DNA of 64,000 nt from Hondaea fermentalgiana (taxonomy: Eukaryota; Sar; Bigyra; Thraustochytrida; Thraustochytriidae): assembly GCA_014084085.1 (NCBI GenBank), contig NPFB01000053.1, forward strand, positions 281,876 through 345,875, read 5' to 3'. Made by a program: the position numbers and the translations under genes. The notes below the pieces were generated by a model. That model saw only the letters and a list, made by a program, of their open reading frames with translations, made no database searches and had not been told where the DNA came from. Of this stretch, positions 46,908-56,081 are shown piece after piece (within the stretch, counting starts at the first letter, position 1; each line of letters opens with the position of its first letter).

Positions 46908-48655
46908 CTAAATGAGCGACCTCCGATACGTATCATCTTGAGCAGGAAAAGGCGGCCGGATATTGCCGACGTGATTATAAATGCGGCGAGCCTCTTCAAA
47001 GCGATCCACGAGCACAGCGTAGTCATCGAGATGCGCCTCGCGTGCCAGGTCCAGCATGTACTCCCATTGATCTCGGAGAACGTGCGCAGAAGCTTCGGGT
47101 AGCTCGCCAGCAGCCACGCGCGCATCCATAGAAAGCATACCTTTCTTGCGATCATCAAGATTTGGGACATGGTCCCGATGAGTGATCATGTATGCGACCC
47201 AACGGGCCTGCATCTCGAAAAACGGGAAAGGAACGATTGGCTGGTTCAGCCCAACAAAGAAGAGCATCGGGTAATCGACGTGCATAAGATCCTTGTACAC
47301 GGAGCGCACGCGTTTCGCCGAGGCAGTAAGCTCCGGCACACCAGGAGGGAGAAAGGGATAGTCGAACTGGTATCCTGTGCAAAATATGACAGTGTCGGCC
47401 TCGAGCGGGGCGCCGCGAGAAAAATGTACAACTCGAGACCCGTGCTCGAGAGACTCGAGGCGTGGGCGCCAGCGAACGCACTGGGTGTTTGGAATCCGAT
47501 AGCAGTATGGCCCCTCCATCTCGAGCTCTACAAGGTTACCCTCACGATCTGTTGCACGCGGCTCCTTGGGGCAATCATCGTCGCACACGTGCACTTGCGA
47601 TGCGATTCCGTCGAGCTCACGCGCAATATCTGTCCCCGAGCTCTGAGCTCCCACCACAACCACCACTTGATCGCGGTAATCTTGAGGTCGTCTGTAGTCT
47701 TTTGAGTGAACCCAATGCCCCCCCCACTTTTGGGCGTCTGTGGCAAGTCGGCCCGGGATGAGTCTCTTATTGAAGTGCCCGTTGCAGACGACAACTGCGT
47801 CAAAGGTTTCCGTCTCAACCTCTTCACCCTTGTGCGTGACTTGGAATTTGCCAGATTCCATGATTGCAATGTGTTGGACTTGTCTGTTAAAGCGAATATA
47901 TTGTACTAGCCCTTTGGCCGCGGCGAAGGCATGCAAGTAGTTCTCCATGTCACGACTGCCCACGAAGGAGGACAAACCCTTGGGAAAGGGAAAGTCAGAA
48001 AAGGCCATGAGTCGCGTGGGAAGATTGGTGCGAAGGCCATCGTAGAGCTGTGAGTCTGGCTGGCTCAGCGACCATGTACCGCCTACCTCGGAGTGCGCTT
48101 CGAGCACTTTGACGCTGGCGCCAGCTTTGGAGAGGGCCTCAGCGCATGCCTGTCACCATTTCACGAAATTAGACGACGTTGCAAAGCAACACGATTGGAA
48201 AGAAGCACGTCGTGAGTGCCATGATACGTACTCGAGAGGTTAGTTTCTTGCAAGTTGTTTCCTTTCCTGAACACTTTTAATTGCGCCAGCACGTCGTGAG
48301 CGCCGTGCGGACCAATTCGGCCTCAATTTTTTCTTTGCTCAGCCAATTTCCTCTCCGCTTTGCCCCCTTCATCTTGGTCTCGCGGTCACAGAGCCAGCGG
48401 AGCGCACGCGACGGGCCATCCGCGAGGCCCGCGAGCCCCCACGCGTCCCAAGTTGCGCGCGACTCCCTGCGCCTCGCGTGCCGCCGGGTCACCTCACCTG
48501 GCTGGCCCCAGGAAAGAGCATCGCCACACATCGCAGCGTCCTGGGCCTCCCTCCTTCGTGGGCAAGCTCCTGCCTTGTGCCTTGCGCCTTCGCTCGCGAC
48601 TCGCGAAACGTACCAGGCCCGAAGCGCCCGCGCCCACGACGCACGTGCGCATCAT
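46908..48655 (-). CDS. Flavin-containing monooxygenase, two exons
   Basis: Exon 1 is 48655-48614 (14 codons, MMRTCVVGAGASGL) and exon 2 is 48149-46908; joined in phase 0 they give 427 residues. Exon 2 alone has no usable ATG and lacks the FAD-binding glycine motif, which exon 1 supplies (GAGASG). The joined sequence then continues ACAEALSKAG and VLEAHSEVGGTW, the usual FMO N-terminus. Further signatures: WGGHWVHSKDY (the FMO motif FxGxxxHSxxY with Trp for Phe), the NADPH-site GAQSSGTDIA (Gln where Gly is usual) and FCTGY. FMOs use NADPH and O2 to oxygenate soft N or S nucleophiles; plant and fungal members act on thioethers and amines. The substrate here is unknown. It lies head to head with URB1, 253 bp between start codons. 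Confidence 0.9.
48150..48613 (-). other. Intron in the FMO gene
   Basis: A 464-bp GT-AG intron read on the minus strand: donor GTACGT directly after the Leu codon, acceptor GTGACAG, and a branch-point-like CTAAT about 20 bases before the acceptor. It is the only intron I could support in the window. Confidence 0.85.
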
Positions 48656-48908
48656 CCTTGTCTCGACGGCCACGCCGGGGCGTGCGGATGGGTCTCGCTG
48701 TTTGATCTTGGTCGCATGTCGCCGCTCGTCGCGCCCGACCCGCCATGGTTGAAGCTGAAGTTTGTGATGGTGGGCAAGGCCAGGACACACCTGATCTCGG
48801 GGACCCGGTGTGCACCGGGATCGCGCGGCCCGGGGACCCCTGGGTCCGGGCGGGTGGCCCGGGGTGGGTGGTGGGCGCAAAGCGCGATTCTGGACGCGGC
48901 GAAAGAGG

Positions 48909-51900
48909 ATGGCGGGCGAGCGCGCGGCAGCGGGCACAGACGCTGGCGTGAGGACGTCGGCGGACACGAAGATGCAGGCGTCCGCGTCGTCCAAGGCGAA
49001 CAAGAGCGTTCCCGAGGTGGACGGCCCGCTCGAGGCGCAGGACTTCGTGGCCGCGCTCAACGCTGACGAGACGCACGTCGTCTGCGATGGTCTGGTCCGC
49101 TTTGTACAGGCAACACGAGGCGTACAACCGGAGCAGGAGGATAGTGCAGTCAATGAGTATTTGAAGTTGTCTCCAGAGTGCACCGAGATTTTCTCGTGGT
49201 GGGATGCCGTGCGAACAGGGCAAATGACGGTGGAAAAGGGCTCCGAAGGCAGCGTCATGGCTGCCATCTTCGACGCGTTTGCTGTCATCTTGTTCCTCGC
49301 GCATCCTGTCAAAACTACGACCTCGCAGATCCAGGTCACCCGCAAGCTTCTTTCGCGGACTCGTTTCTTCAACAAATTCCTCGAGTCCACACGCGATCAA
49401 AAGCTGCTGCGCAACCTTCTCAAGCTTCTCGTTGCAATGGTCACGAAAGGAGCTGGGGTCGCTCGTGAGCTCTTTGGCAAACTCCCATTTTCCAGCCCAA
49501 GCATGCTGCGTCTCGCTGACAAGGGCGATGTTGGGACGGGCAAGAACCGCACCAGGGGAGGCACCACTCGCTTTGGATCAACGCGTCACCGCTTCCTACA
49601 ACTCACGCTCGCACTGCTGGAACACGGTGACGTCACAACCAAGAAGCGAGTCATCGAACCCAAGGGCGTGGCCCTGGCAGCCCTCCGTCGCATCGACGAG
49701 GACCCTACGGACATGGTGACTTTTTTTCTGACTGGACTTAAGACCTTTGTTTTGCAGGACACCGCGATCGGGAGGAAGGCAAAGATCACATTTTTCGGAC
49801 AGCCGCTCGTCCTTGAGACCATGCTGCTCCCCTTGTATGACTCACCTCACAAGATGGTGCGAGATTGTGTGCACGATTTTCTCTTTGCCGCTGTAGTGCG
49901 TCCGGAGTCGAGCGTCTTTCCCGCTATTTCGGACATTGCCAACGCAGACTCCCTCAAAGCGGAAAACGCTGCTTTCAACAAGCGAATCGAATCACAGCTT
50001 GCGCGACGAAACAGAATCATCGCTTCGATGGCTCGTTCGCTCAATCCCGTCAATGACCCGAAACAGCGTGAGCTTCTCTTGGCCATTCTCGAGCTCGATG
50101 ACTCCCTTATGGAGGCCTTCTTTGCCACGAGCTGGAACAAAATCAATCTCGATCCCCGGCCGTCCATTGTATGGGTGCGAAACGTGGTCTTTGTGCGCAA
50201 GTTGCTCAATTTTCCTCCGCCCAAGACGCAAAACCTAGAGGCCTTTCGAAATGTAACCGCCCAGACGAGTGGTGACGACGTCTCAGGCGAGACAAACACG
50301 CCCACATTTAACAGCCCGGCGGCATCCAAGCTCGATGCTCTCGCCAATACGGTGCTAGCATGTGCGCTTCCGAGCGCAACTGCTGTTTCACGCGCGATGC
50401 TGAGCAAGGGAATTCAACACAGCAGCAGTCTTGTTGTCGTTCACACACTCGATCTTCTTTCGCATTTGCTACAGCGTATCGTACTCGTCATGGAGGAGTC
50501 GCTTCGGGCAGATCAAGGAGGCGCGCCGCCGGACAGCGTTTCCCTAAGGGATACTGTTGGCCGCAAGCTCGTCCATCGCATCCCAGATGTGAGCGTTTTG
50601 ATCACGCTCGTAATGACCGCAAGTCAGAAGCATAAATCATGGCAAGCCGAGGAAGCGGAGTGGGTCCTCTTCAAGGCGGCACGCGTTATGCACTGGTATG
50701 GGTCTCTCCTACCCGAAACTCTCCATGGCAAGCTTTCCGTCGAAAAATTCTTGCCCCTGTACGACGCGCCGCCTTCGAGTGTATCTCTGGCGGCGCACAT
50801 CTCGTTTGCGCGCATGTTTGACGCCGTGGGTGCAGCGAACCTTGCATGGCAGAGGGCCGAGGCCCTCTTGCGTGTTTGTCAACTTCGTTGCTTCTGCGCG
50901 CAAGACGTCAATACGATTGACGCGATCATTGAAAACATTTTCGTCTCGCTCGTGGCGACGTCCTCGTACGTGGCAGGGCGAAGGTCGAGCGAAAGGATTC
51001 ACGCTAGGGCATGGGCCAAAGCAGCACATTCACTTGAAGACGCTACCTTTGTGGCTCGGACAATCACCGAAGCGGTGACGTCCAAGCCTTTTCCAAGCTG
51101 CGACGAAATTTTACTTCTCGGTCTCGAAGAAGCTCGGCGCAGCGAATCAGCAACAGGTAGCAAGGTGTCTCGTGACGTCATGCACCGGGTCGTGGTTGAG
51201 CTCGTTCATACACTTTCAGATCTATCAAAGCTTGTTCCCGTTCTCGTCGAGGCAAACCTTACCGACATGATTCCTGCAGGGGACTCCATTCTCAAGTATA
51301 TTCAGCATGTGCTGGGCGTCCCTGTTCCTGGGGCTGAAAAGCTGAGCTCAAGTTCTGCGGCAAGGACCTTTGTACGTGAAGTCCTGGCTGTTGACGTCAC
51401 TCCAAAGCGCTCTGCACGAGCCTTTCGTACGAGCTTTGGCATTGCTTTGCAGAGCGCGTTCGAGAGCGCGGACTATCAGCGGTCTGCCCTAATCCCATCC
51501 GAGGGTGTTCCCAACGCTCGTACGAGGTTGCTCGACGCAGTCGATGAGGTGCCATCTGAGGATGTTAATGAGATCGCACTTTTCGTTTCACGCGCGATTG
51601 GGGCCTTTCTTGATGCCGCTCAGGAGCCTCGGTCCTTGGATGCAGGACCCGCGCTAGAGTTGTGCATGGAAATTCTTATCGCGTGCGTGGACAAAGATCC
51701 CGAGTGTATTGTCGAAAGTTTGAGTGGACATTCGGCTTTGCGCGAACTCGAGGTAGTCCCCCAAGCGGTGCAGGTTCGTTTGGGTCAGCTATTTGATGCA
51801 GCTCGCAATTCGACGAAACTCTACGCGGCGTCCATCAGCGTTCTCACATCCTGGGTTGCTCTTTTCGAGAACAGCCCCAATGAAGACGTCGCCTGCTGCC

Positions 51901-54900
51901 TGCTCCTCAGTCGCCACTGCCTGGTCCAGTCGCGGCTTCAAGACGCTGCAATTAGCCTCCTCGACCGCATCTCCGTGGCGCATCTGGAATCCGAAAAGGA
52001 AAAACCACTATCGCGTGCTCTCGTTCTCTACGCACTCTCACATGGCCCTGCGGACGCCCAAACCCTCCTCCGTCTCCTTCAAATGGCCGACCGTCAGCCA
52101 GGTCCAGACGTTGACGATGCGCTTGTGGGTTGCTGCGAAAAGCTTGTGCGCGAGCATTCGTTGACGACGCGCGCGAGCTTTGTAGGCGCGGCATTGCAGG
52201 ATCCCACAAGCGCAGTGTGTGCTGCGGCCTCGGTGCTTTGGACTCAGCCCTCTCTGAAGCGGGTCCATGCGCTCTCGCTTTTGTCTGGCTGGACCTCGCT
52301 CGCTGAGACGGCCCTCGCATACTTGTCTCGCGAAGGCGGCGACATTGCGCTCTTTTGGGAGTTCTTGGCTCACTGTCCTCGTCGCGTCTGTGTTCAGCAC
52401 TGCTCCTCGGATCTCTCGAAGCGAATTCGCACGCAAACGATTCGTGATGCTCCTTTGCCGCGACAAGCGTTTATCGCCGAAGCGAAACTGAATTTCGCAC
52501 GAAAGGGAAAACGGAGCGATATCGAGAACCTTGTGGAGGCTGCCCTCGACAGCACTGCAAGCGACTACGAGAAGGGGCTCGCTTTGGAATTGCTCGTCGG
52601 AGAAGGGAAAAAGGAAGCTGAAGAGATTGCTGCTCAGCATGCTGGCCAAGCCCCAGAAGCAGACGATGGCGGAGACAGTGCATCGGCCTTTCGCGAGGCG
52701 CTCTACGATAAATACGCGGGGCGTCTCGCAAGCGATTTGCTGCAGGGCGCGCTGGACGCAGCGTCGGATGCTGCTCGCTTCAAGGACCTTCAAATGCTCG
52801 AGCGTCTTGTTGACGTTGCAAACGGCCAAGCGCAGGGGCGCGTTCCTGCGAGCGTTGTATCGCGCGCAATTCAGTGTGCGGCATCCGATGACAGAATGAT
52901 GAAGACCGTACTTGGACTTCTCGAGTCTGGTCTTGCTTTTGCCGCCGAAGCGCACGTGGATGCTGTCTTGGCTTTCAAGGGGCTTCACGGTAATGAAGCG
53001 CTCGAGCGCATCTGGCTCAGCCTGGCGCAGCGACTCCCTGCTTCGGCATGCCCACATGAGCGCTTTGAGGGTCTGCTGGCGTCTTATAAGGGTACAATGG
53101 GTGCAGGAGACTGCGTGCGGCGATGCCTCATTCAGATCTTTGAGGAGCAACGATCGGGTTCGCTTGACGCCTTTGCGTACTGCATTGGCGAGAGGGCATC
53201 GCTGGACGCAGAGACAATTGATGTTCCCTGCGAGAGCTCCACCGAGGCAACAGATCCAGTCGTTCTACGAACGCTTTTGACATCCCACTTTGACTGGATC
53301 TTCACGGACCTCGATTTCCAGGGCAGTCTTTCAACTTCCTTCCCCATCTTCCGCAGCATGAGCCCACAGAGCCCACAGCCCTATTGTCTTTCTGCGTGGC
53401 GAATTTCGGACCTTGTGGACATGCATAATGAGGTCAATAAGCGCGTGCACGTGCCACAATCCACCAAGAAGAGGGCAAGGCCACAATCGCAGCATGGAAA
53501 ATCAACCTCCAGTAAGCGTGCCAAGCAACTCGATGCATCATACGAGGAGCTCGGCTCCGACGGACCGGGGAGTGACAGCGACAGTGGCCATGGTAGCGAC
53601 AGCGACAGCGAGTCTGGAGAGGAAGAGGAAGAGGAAGAGGTCGTTGCCGAAGACATGGCGAGCGGCGATGAGATGGATTCGCATGCGGAGGCTGTCTCTA
53701 CTCTCGGAGGCGGAATCGCCAAAGATCTTCATCAGGAGATTGAGGCTTTGGCTAAAAATGAGACGCATTCGGAAGCTGTCGACCCCAGCTTTGCGCTGCG
53801 AGTGCTTGACCGCTTCTTTACACTTCACGCTGTGCTTGCGGATTTGCCTGCCACATCCGCTGATGAAGATGATAGCGACGAAGACACGATGGATGTCGAT
53901 GAGAACACTGGTGAACCTCAAAGGCGTCGCGAGAGTTTGGCGGTTGCCTTCCCTTCACGACGACTTATCGACAGCGGAGTCGCTGCGTTCTGTATCTGGG
54001 CCCTGAGTTCGTTTTGTGAAGACGTGCGCAGGATAGCAGCCCGGTGCTTGCAGCGCTTTGGTCAGCTTCTGATGCGGGATCCCTTGTTCAAGGACAAAAA
54101 GCAGTTTCTTCTCGTGCTGCGATACTTGCGAAATGCGCTCGAGACCGGTGTCTCGACGCGTGTGTCTGGAATTCATTGCAGCTTTATCTCTCACGCTCTT
54201 GACATCGTTGGCAAGCCTTCTCACAGCATGTACGAACTCGTATATCGCTTCCTTCTTCGCGCCCCTGCGATGGATCTTTCCTCGGTGCCATTATTTTACC
54301 ACACGTTCTCGAGCGGGACACCAAACTACCGCGTTGAGCGGAGCTGGATGGTCCGTGTCATGGAGCAAGGCATCCGATCTCGCTTTGACGTGGGCGTGCT
54401 GGTGAATCGCCACGTACCGAGCATCTTCATGTCCTTTGTGAGCTCGCCCATAGGCGACGTATATATGCACAAGCATGTGTTGGAGGTGCTCGTTAAGACT
54501 GCACGATCAGGACCACATGGTGCCCGCGAACTTGTGCGTGCTGGTGTGATCGGTTGGGCGACCCAAGTGTTGGCGCAGAGCCTTGAGCGAGACGATCTCG
54601 CGGCATCTGCTCTCGTCGACCTCATCGAACTGTTGTGGCACGCCGCAAAGGTCGCGGCTCTGCCCTCGAATGCTGATCATCCAGGCAAGGGCTCCGACCA
54701 GGGATCAGATGGGGTGGTCGCGGAGAGCGTCTGCAAGGCAATAGATATTGAGGCGGTATGTGCGGCATCTTGGCTGGTTGAGGAATTTCCGCGACTGCTG
54801 GTTTCCTTGGGGGACTACCAACCTCGTGCACTTCGTTTCGCAGTCGACGCGCTCGTCCTGTGGAGCGGCATCGCGGGTGGATTGCATGCAATCGCGAGCG

Positions 54901-55373
54901 ACCACAGAGTTCTTTCGGTCTGCTGCAAGCAAGAAGGCTCGCTTGAGATTGCCTGGACCGACATGGCAAACTTTCTTATATCTTGCGAAAATCTGATTGG
55001 CCAGGAGCCGGATCTGGTTCTAGGACTGTTTGCCAATGTGCTCCGCAACCGCAGCACGATTGTCTCAAAAGAAGAACGTGCTGCTCGACTCGATGTGGTT
55101 ATGCGATGGTTGCTTGATCGCCTGCTGCATTGTGACCCGCAGGCGACGCCACACGAGCGTCTTCTCTCATCATGCTGTGCTGAGGCGTTCTGCGCCTGGG
55201 TCCGAGCGCACGATCTTGCGGCGGGAAGCGGCGATGCTCTTGAAGCTCGTCTGCACTCTCTAATAATGGCGGACTTCTTTGATGAGTCATCGGAAAGTAC
55301 TGCGATCGTGCGGCAGCTTTCACGAGCCTACATGCTGGATGCTCGCAAATCTCTGCTCGGCGCACTTTTGTAG
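48909..55373 (+). CDS. URB1: URB1/Npa1 nucleolar ribosome-biogenesis protein
   Basis: The frame starts at a GTG, but the first ATG, at 48909, has A at -3 and G at +4, giving 2,154 residues (human URB1 about 2,270, yeast Npa1 1,764). The N-terminal Npa1 domain lies near 60-400: LLRNLLKLLVAMVTKGAG, then HRFLQLTLALLEHGD, LKTFVLQD and KMVRDCVHDFLF. A long helical-repeat middle follows. An acidic insert of Glu/Asp/Ser (about 1540-1600) is typical of nucleolar proteins. The C-terminal conserved segment is near 1750-1880 (PSIFMSFVSSPIGDVYMHKH, then HGARELVRAGVI). URB1 acts in pre-60S particles in the nucleolus, affecting snoRNP release and 25S/28S rRNA folding and ITS2 processing. Long ORFs on the opposite strand are shadows. 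Confidence 0.9.
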   Translation: MAGERAAAGTDAGVRTSADTKMQASASSKANKSVPEVDGPLEAQDFVAALNADETHVVCDGLVRFVQATRGVQPEQEDSAVNEYLKLSPECTEIFSWWDAVRTGQMTVEKGSEGSVMAAIFDAFAVILFLAHPVKTTTSQIQVTRKLLSRTRFFNKFLESTRDQKLLRNLLKLLVAMVTKGAGVARELFGKLPFSSPSMLRLADKGDVGTGKNRTRGGTTRFGSTRHRFLQLTLALLEHGDVTTKKRVIEPKGVALAALRRIDEDPTDMVTFFLTGLKTFVLQDTAIGRKAKITFFGQPLVLETMLLPLYDSPHKMVRDCVHDFLFAAVVRPESSVFPAISDIANADSLKAENAAFNKRIESQLARRNRIIASMARSLNPVNDPKQRELLLAILELDDSLMEAFFATSWNKINLDPRPSIVWVRNVVFVRKLLNFPPPKTQNLEAFRNVTAQTSGDDVSGETNTPTFNSPAASKLDALANTVLACALPSATAVSRAMLSKGIQHSSSLVVVHTLDLLSHLLQRIVLVMEESLRADQGGAPPDSVSLRDTVGRKLVHRIPDVSVLITLVMTASQKHKSWQAEEAEWVLFKAARVMHWYGSLLPETLHGKLSVEKFLPLYDAPPSSVSLAAHISFARMFDAVGAANLAWQRAEALLRVCQLRCFCAQDVNTIDAIIENIFVSLVATSSYVAGRRSSERIHARAWAKAAHSLEDATFVARTITEAVTSKPFPSCDEILLLGLEEARRSESATGSKVSRDVMHRVVVELVHTLSDLSKLVPVLVEANLTDMIPAGDSILKYIQHVLGVPVPGAEKLSSSSAARTFVREVLAVDVTPKRSARAFRTSFGIALQSAFESADYQRSALIPSEGVPNARTRLLDAVDEVPSEDVNEIALFVSRAIGAFLDAAQEPRSLDAGPALELCMEILIACVDKDPECIVESLSGHSALRELEVVPQAVQVRLGQLFDAARNSTKLYAASISVLTSWVALFENSPNEDVACCLLLSRHCLVQSRLQDAAISLLDRISVAHLESEKEKPLSRALVLYALSHGPADAQTLLRLLQMADRQPGPDVDDALVGCCEKLVREHSLTTRASFVGAALQDPTSAVCAAASVLWTQPSLKRVHALSLLSGWTSLAETALAYLSREGGDIALFWEFLAHCPRRVCVQHCSSDLSKRIRTQTIRDAPLPRQAFIAEAKLNFARKGKRSDIENLVEAALDSTASDYEKGLALELLVGEGKKEAEEIAAQHAGQAPEADDGGDSASAFREALYDKYAGRLASDLLQGALDAASDAARFKDLQMLERLVDVANGQAQGRVPASVVSRAIQCAASDDRMMKTVLGLLESGLAFAAEAHVDAVLAFKGLHGNEALERIWLSLAQRLPASACPHERFEGLLASYKGTMGAGDCVRRCLIQIFEEQRSGSLDAFAYCIGERASLDAETIDVPCESSTEATDPVVLRTLLTSHFDWIFTDLDFQGSLSTSFPIFRSMSPQSPQPYCLSAWRISDLVDMHNEVNKRVHVPQSTKKRARPQSQHGKSTSSKRAKQLDASYEELGSDGPGSDSDSGHGSDSDSESGEEEEEEEVVAEDMASGDEMDSHAEAVSTLGGGIAKDLHQEIEALAKNETHSEAVDPSFALRVLDRFFTLHAVLADLPATSADEDDSDEDTMDVDENTGEPQRRRESLAVAFPSRRLIDSGVAAFCIWALSSFCEDVRRIAARCLQRFGQLLMRDPLFKDKKQFLLVLRYLRNALETGVSTRVSGIHCSFISHALDIVGKPSHSMYELVYRFLLRAPAMDLSSVPLFYHTFSSGTPNYRVERSWMVRVMEQGIRSRFDVGVLVNRHVPSIFMSFVSSPIGDVYMHKHVLEVLVKTARSGPHGARELVRAGVIGWATQVLAQSLERDDLAASALVDLIELLWHAAKVAALPSNADHPGKGSDQGSDGVVAESVCKAIDIEAVCAASWLVEEFPRLLVSLGDYQPRALRFAVDALVLWSGIAGGLHAIASDHRVLSVCCKQEGSLEIAWTDMANFLISCENLIGQEPDLVLGLFANVLRNRSTIVSKEERAARLDVVMRWLLDRLLHCDPQATPHERLLSSCCAEAFCAWVRAHDLAAGSGDALEARLHSLIMADFFDESSESTAIVRQLSRAYMLDARKSLLGALL

Positions 55374-56081
55374 TTACAGAATTACTTAGCTTAAAAGTTA
55401 AGTTGCCTTACTGTTAGTCCTTTCTTCTTTCTTTATACCATTTTGCCCACCGAGGCGGTCTGCTTCCTGGAGAAGCCGAAGACGAAAACGACGAACTCGG
55501 AGACCCAGAGCCCCTCTTTTCGCGCTCACTGGTGCTAGGACAACCCATCTTACAACGGGGGCGCACCCGTTTACGGGACCCAGGCACACGACCAGGCCAC
55601 CTTCACGACGGGAGTCGAAGTGAGGCGCAGCAACGAAAGCATCATGGGATCCTAGGTCTTGGCGCCGGAGGCGAATTAACATGATCGTTTCGGGGTCACA
55701 TGGACAATCTTCGCCAAACCCTTCGTGCGGAACACGCGCCCAGGGCTCGGGTCGCAAAATATTATCTCGAGACCTGTCAACTTCGCACATGCCACTCTTC
55801 CCGGTCGCCAAGACACGGTCTTCTCGCAAAACAACGGAGGCGCAGGCCCTGGCATCGTTGAGTACAGACGCGCGGCCCCGCTCGTCCACCTCGCCGCAGA
55901 CGAAAAGGGGATCGACGCAGGCGTCCTCGAGTCGCGCCTGACCCAGTATAACCCTTCTCTTATCTCAACGTGCAATCGTAGCGCAGGTCATCAAGAAGGC
56001 GCAATCGTAGAAAGAAGCAAAAGCAAAAGCAAAAGGAATACAATAAATCATAGGTTATACCTATTTTCCAGTCCACATGAT
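55374..56081. other. Convergent region between URB1 and IRE1
   Basis: The 3' ends of URB1 (+) and IRE1 (-) meet here. Besides the minus-strand orphan ORF listed separately, it has a run of AAAAGC hexamers (56017-56035) and AT-rich sequence next to the IRE1 stop, including an AATAAA-type string at 56042. Confidence 0.5.
55398..55937 (-). CDS. Orphan ORF without an ATG; possible terminal exon or gene remnant
   Basis: This minus-strand frame is open for about 180 codons from the stop near 55938 to a TAA at 55398. Its codon choice favours G or C at the third position like the neighbouring genes, and the protein looks natural (LFVCGEVDERGRASVLND, then DNILRPEPWARVPHEGFGED and FVAAPHFDSRREGGLVVC). 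There is no ATG in the first 45 codons; the only Met there is in GKSGMCEVD. A pyrimidine-rich stretch and an AG lie upstream, so it could be the last exon of a small spliced gene, or a remnant. I recognise no family. Confidence 0.4.
   Translation of the reverse strand, partial: ARLEDACVDPLFVCGEVDERGRASVLNDARACASVVLREDRVLATGKSGMCEVDRSRDNILRPEPWARVPHEGFGEDCPCDPETIMLIRLRRQDLGSHDAFVAAPHFDSRREGGLVVCLGPVNGCAPVVRWVVLAPVSAKRGALGLRVRRFRLRLLQEADRLGGQNGIKKEERTNSKAT

Noticed and set aside
48494..49390. 298-residue minus ORF upstream of the FMO
   Set aside because: Only its last part (48655-48614) is real as FMO exon 1; the rest is antisense to URB1 and GC-rich 5' flank.
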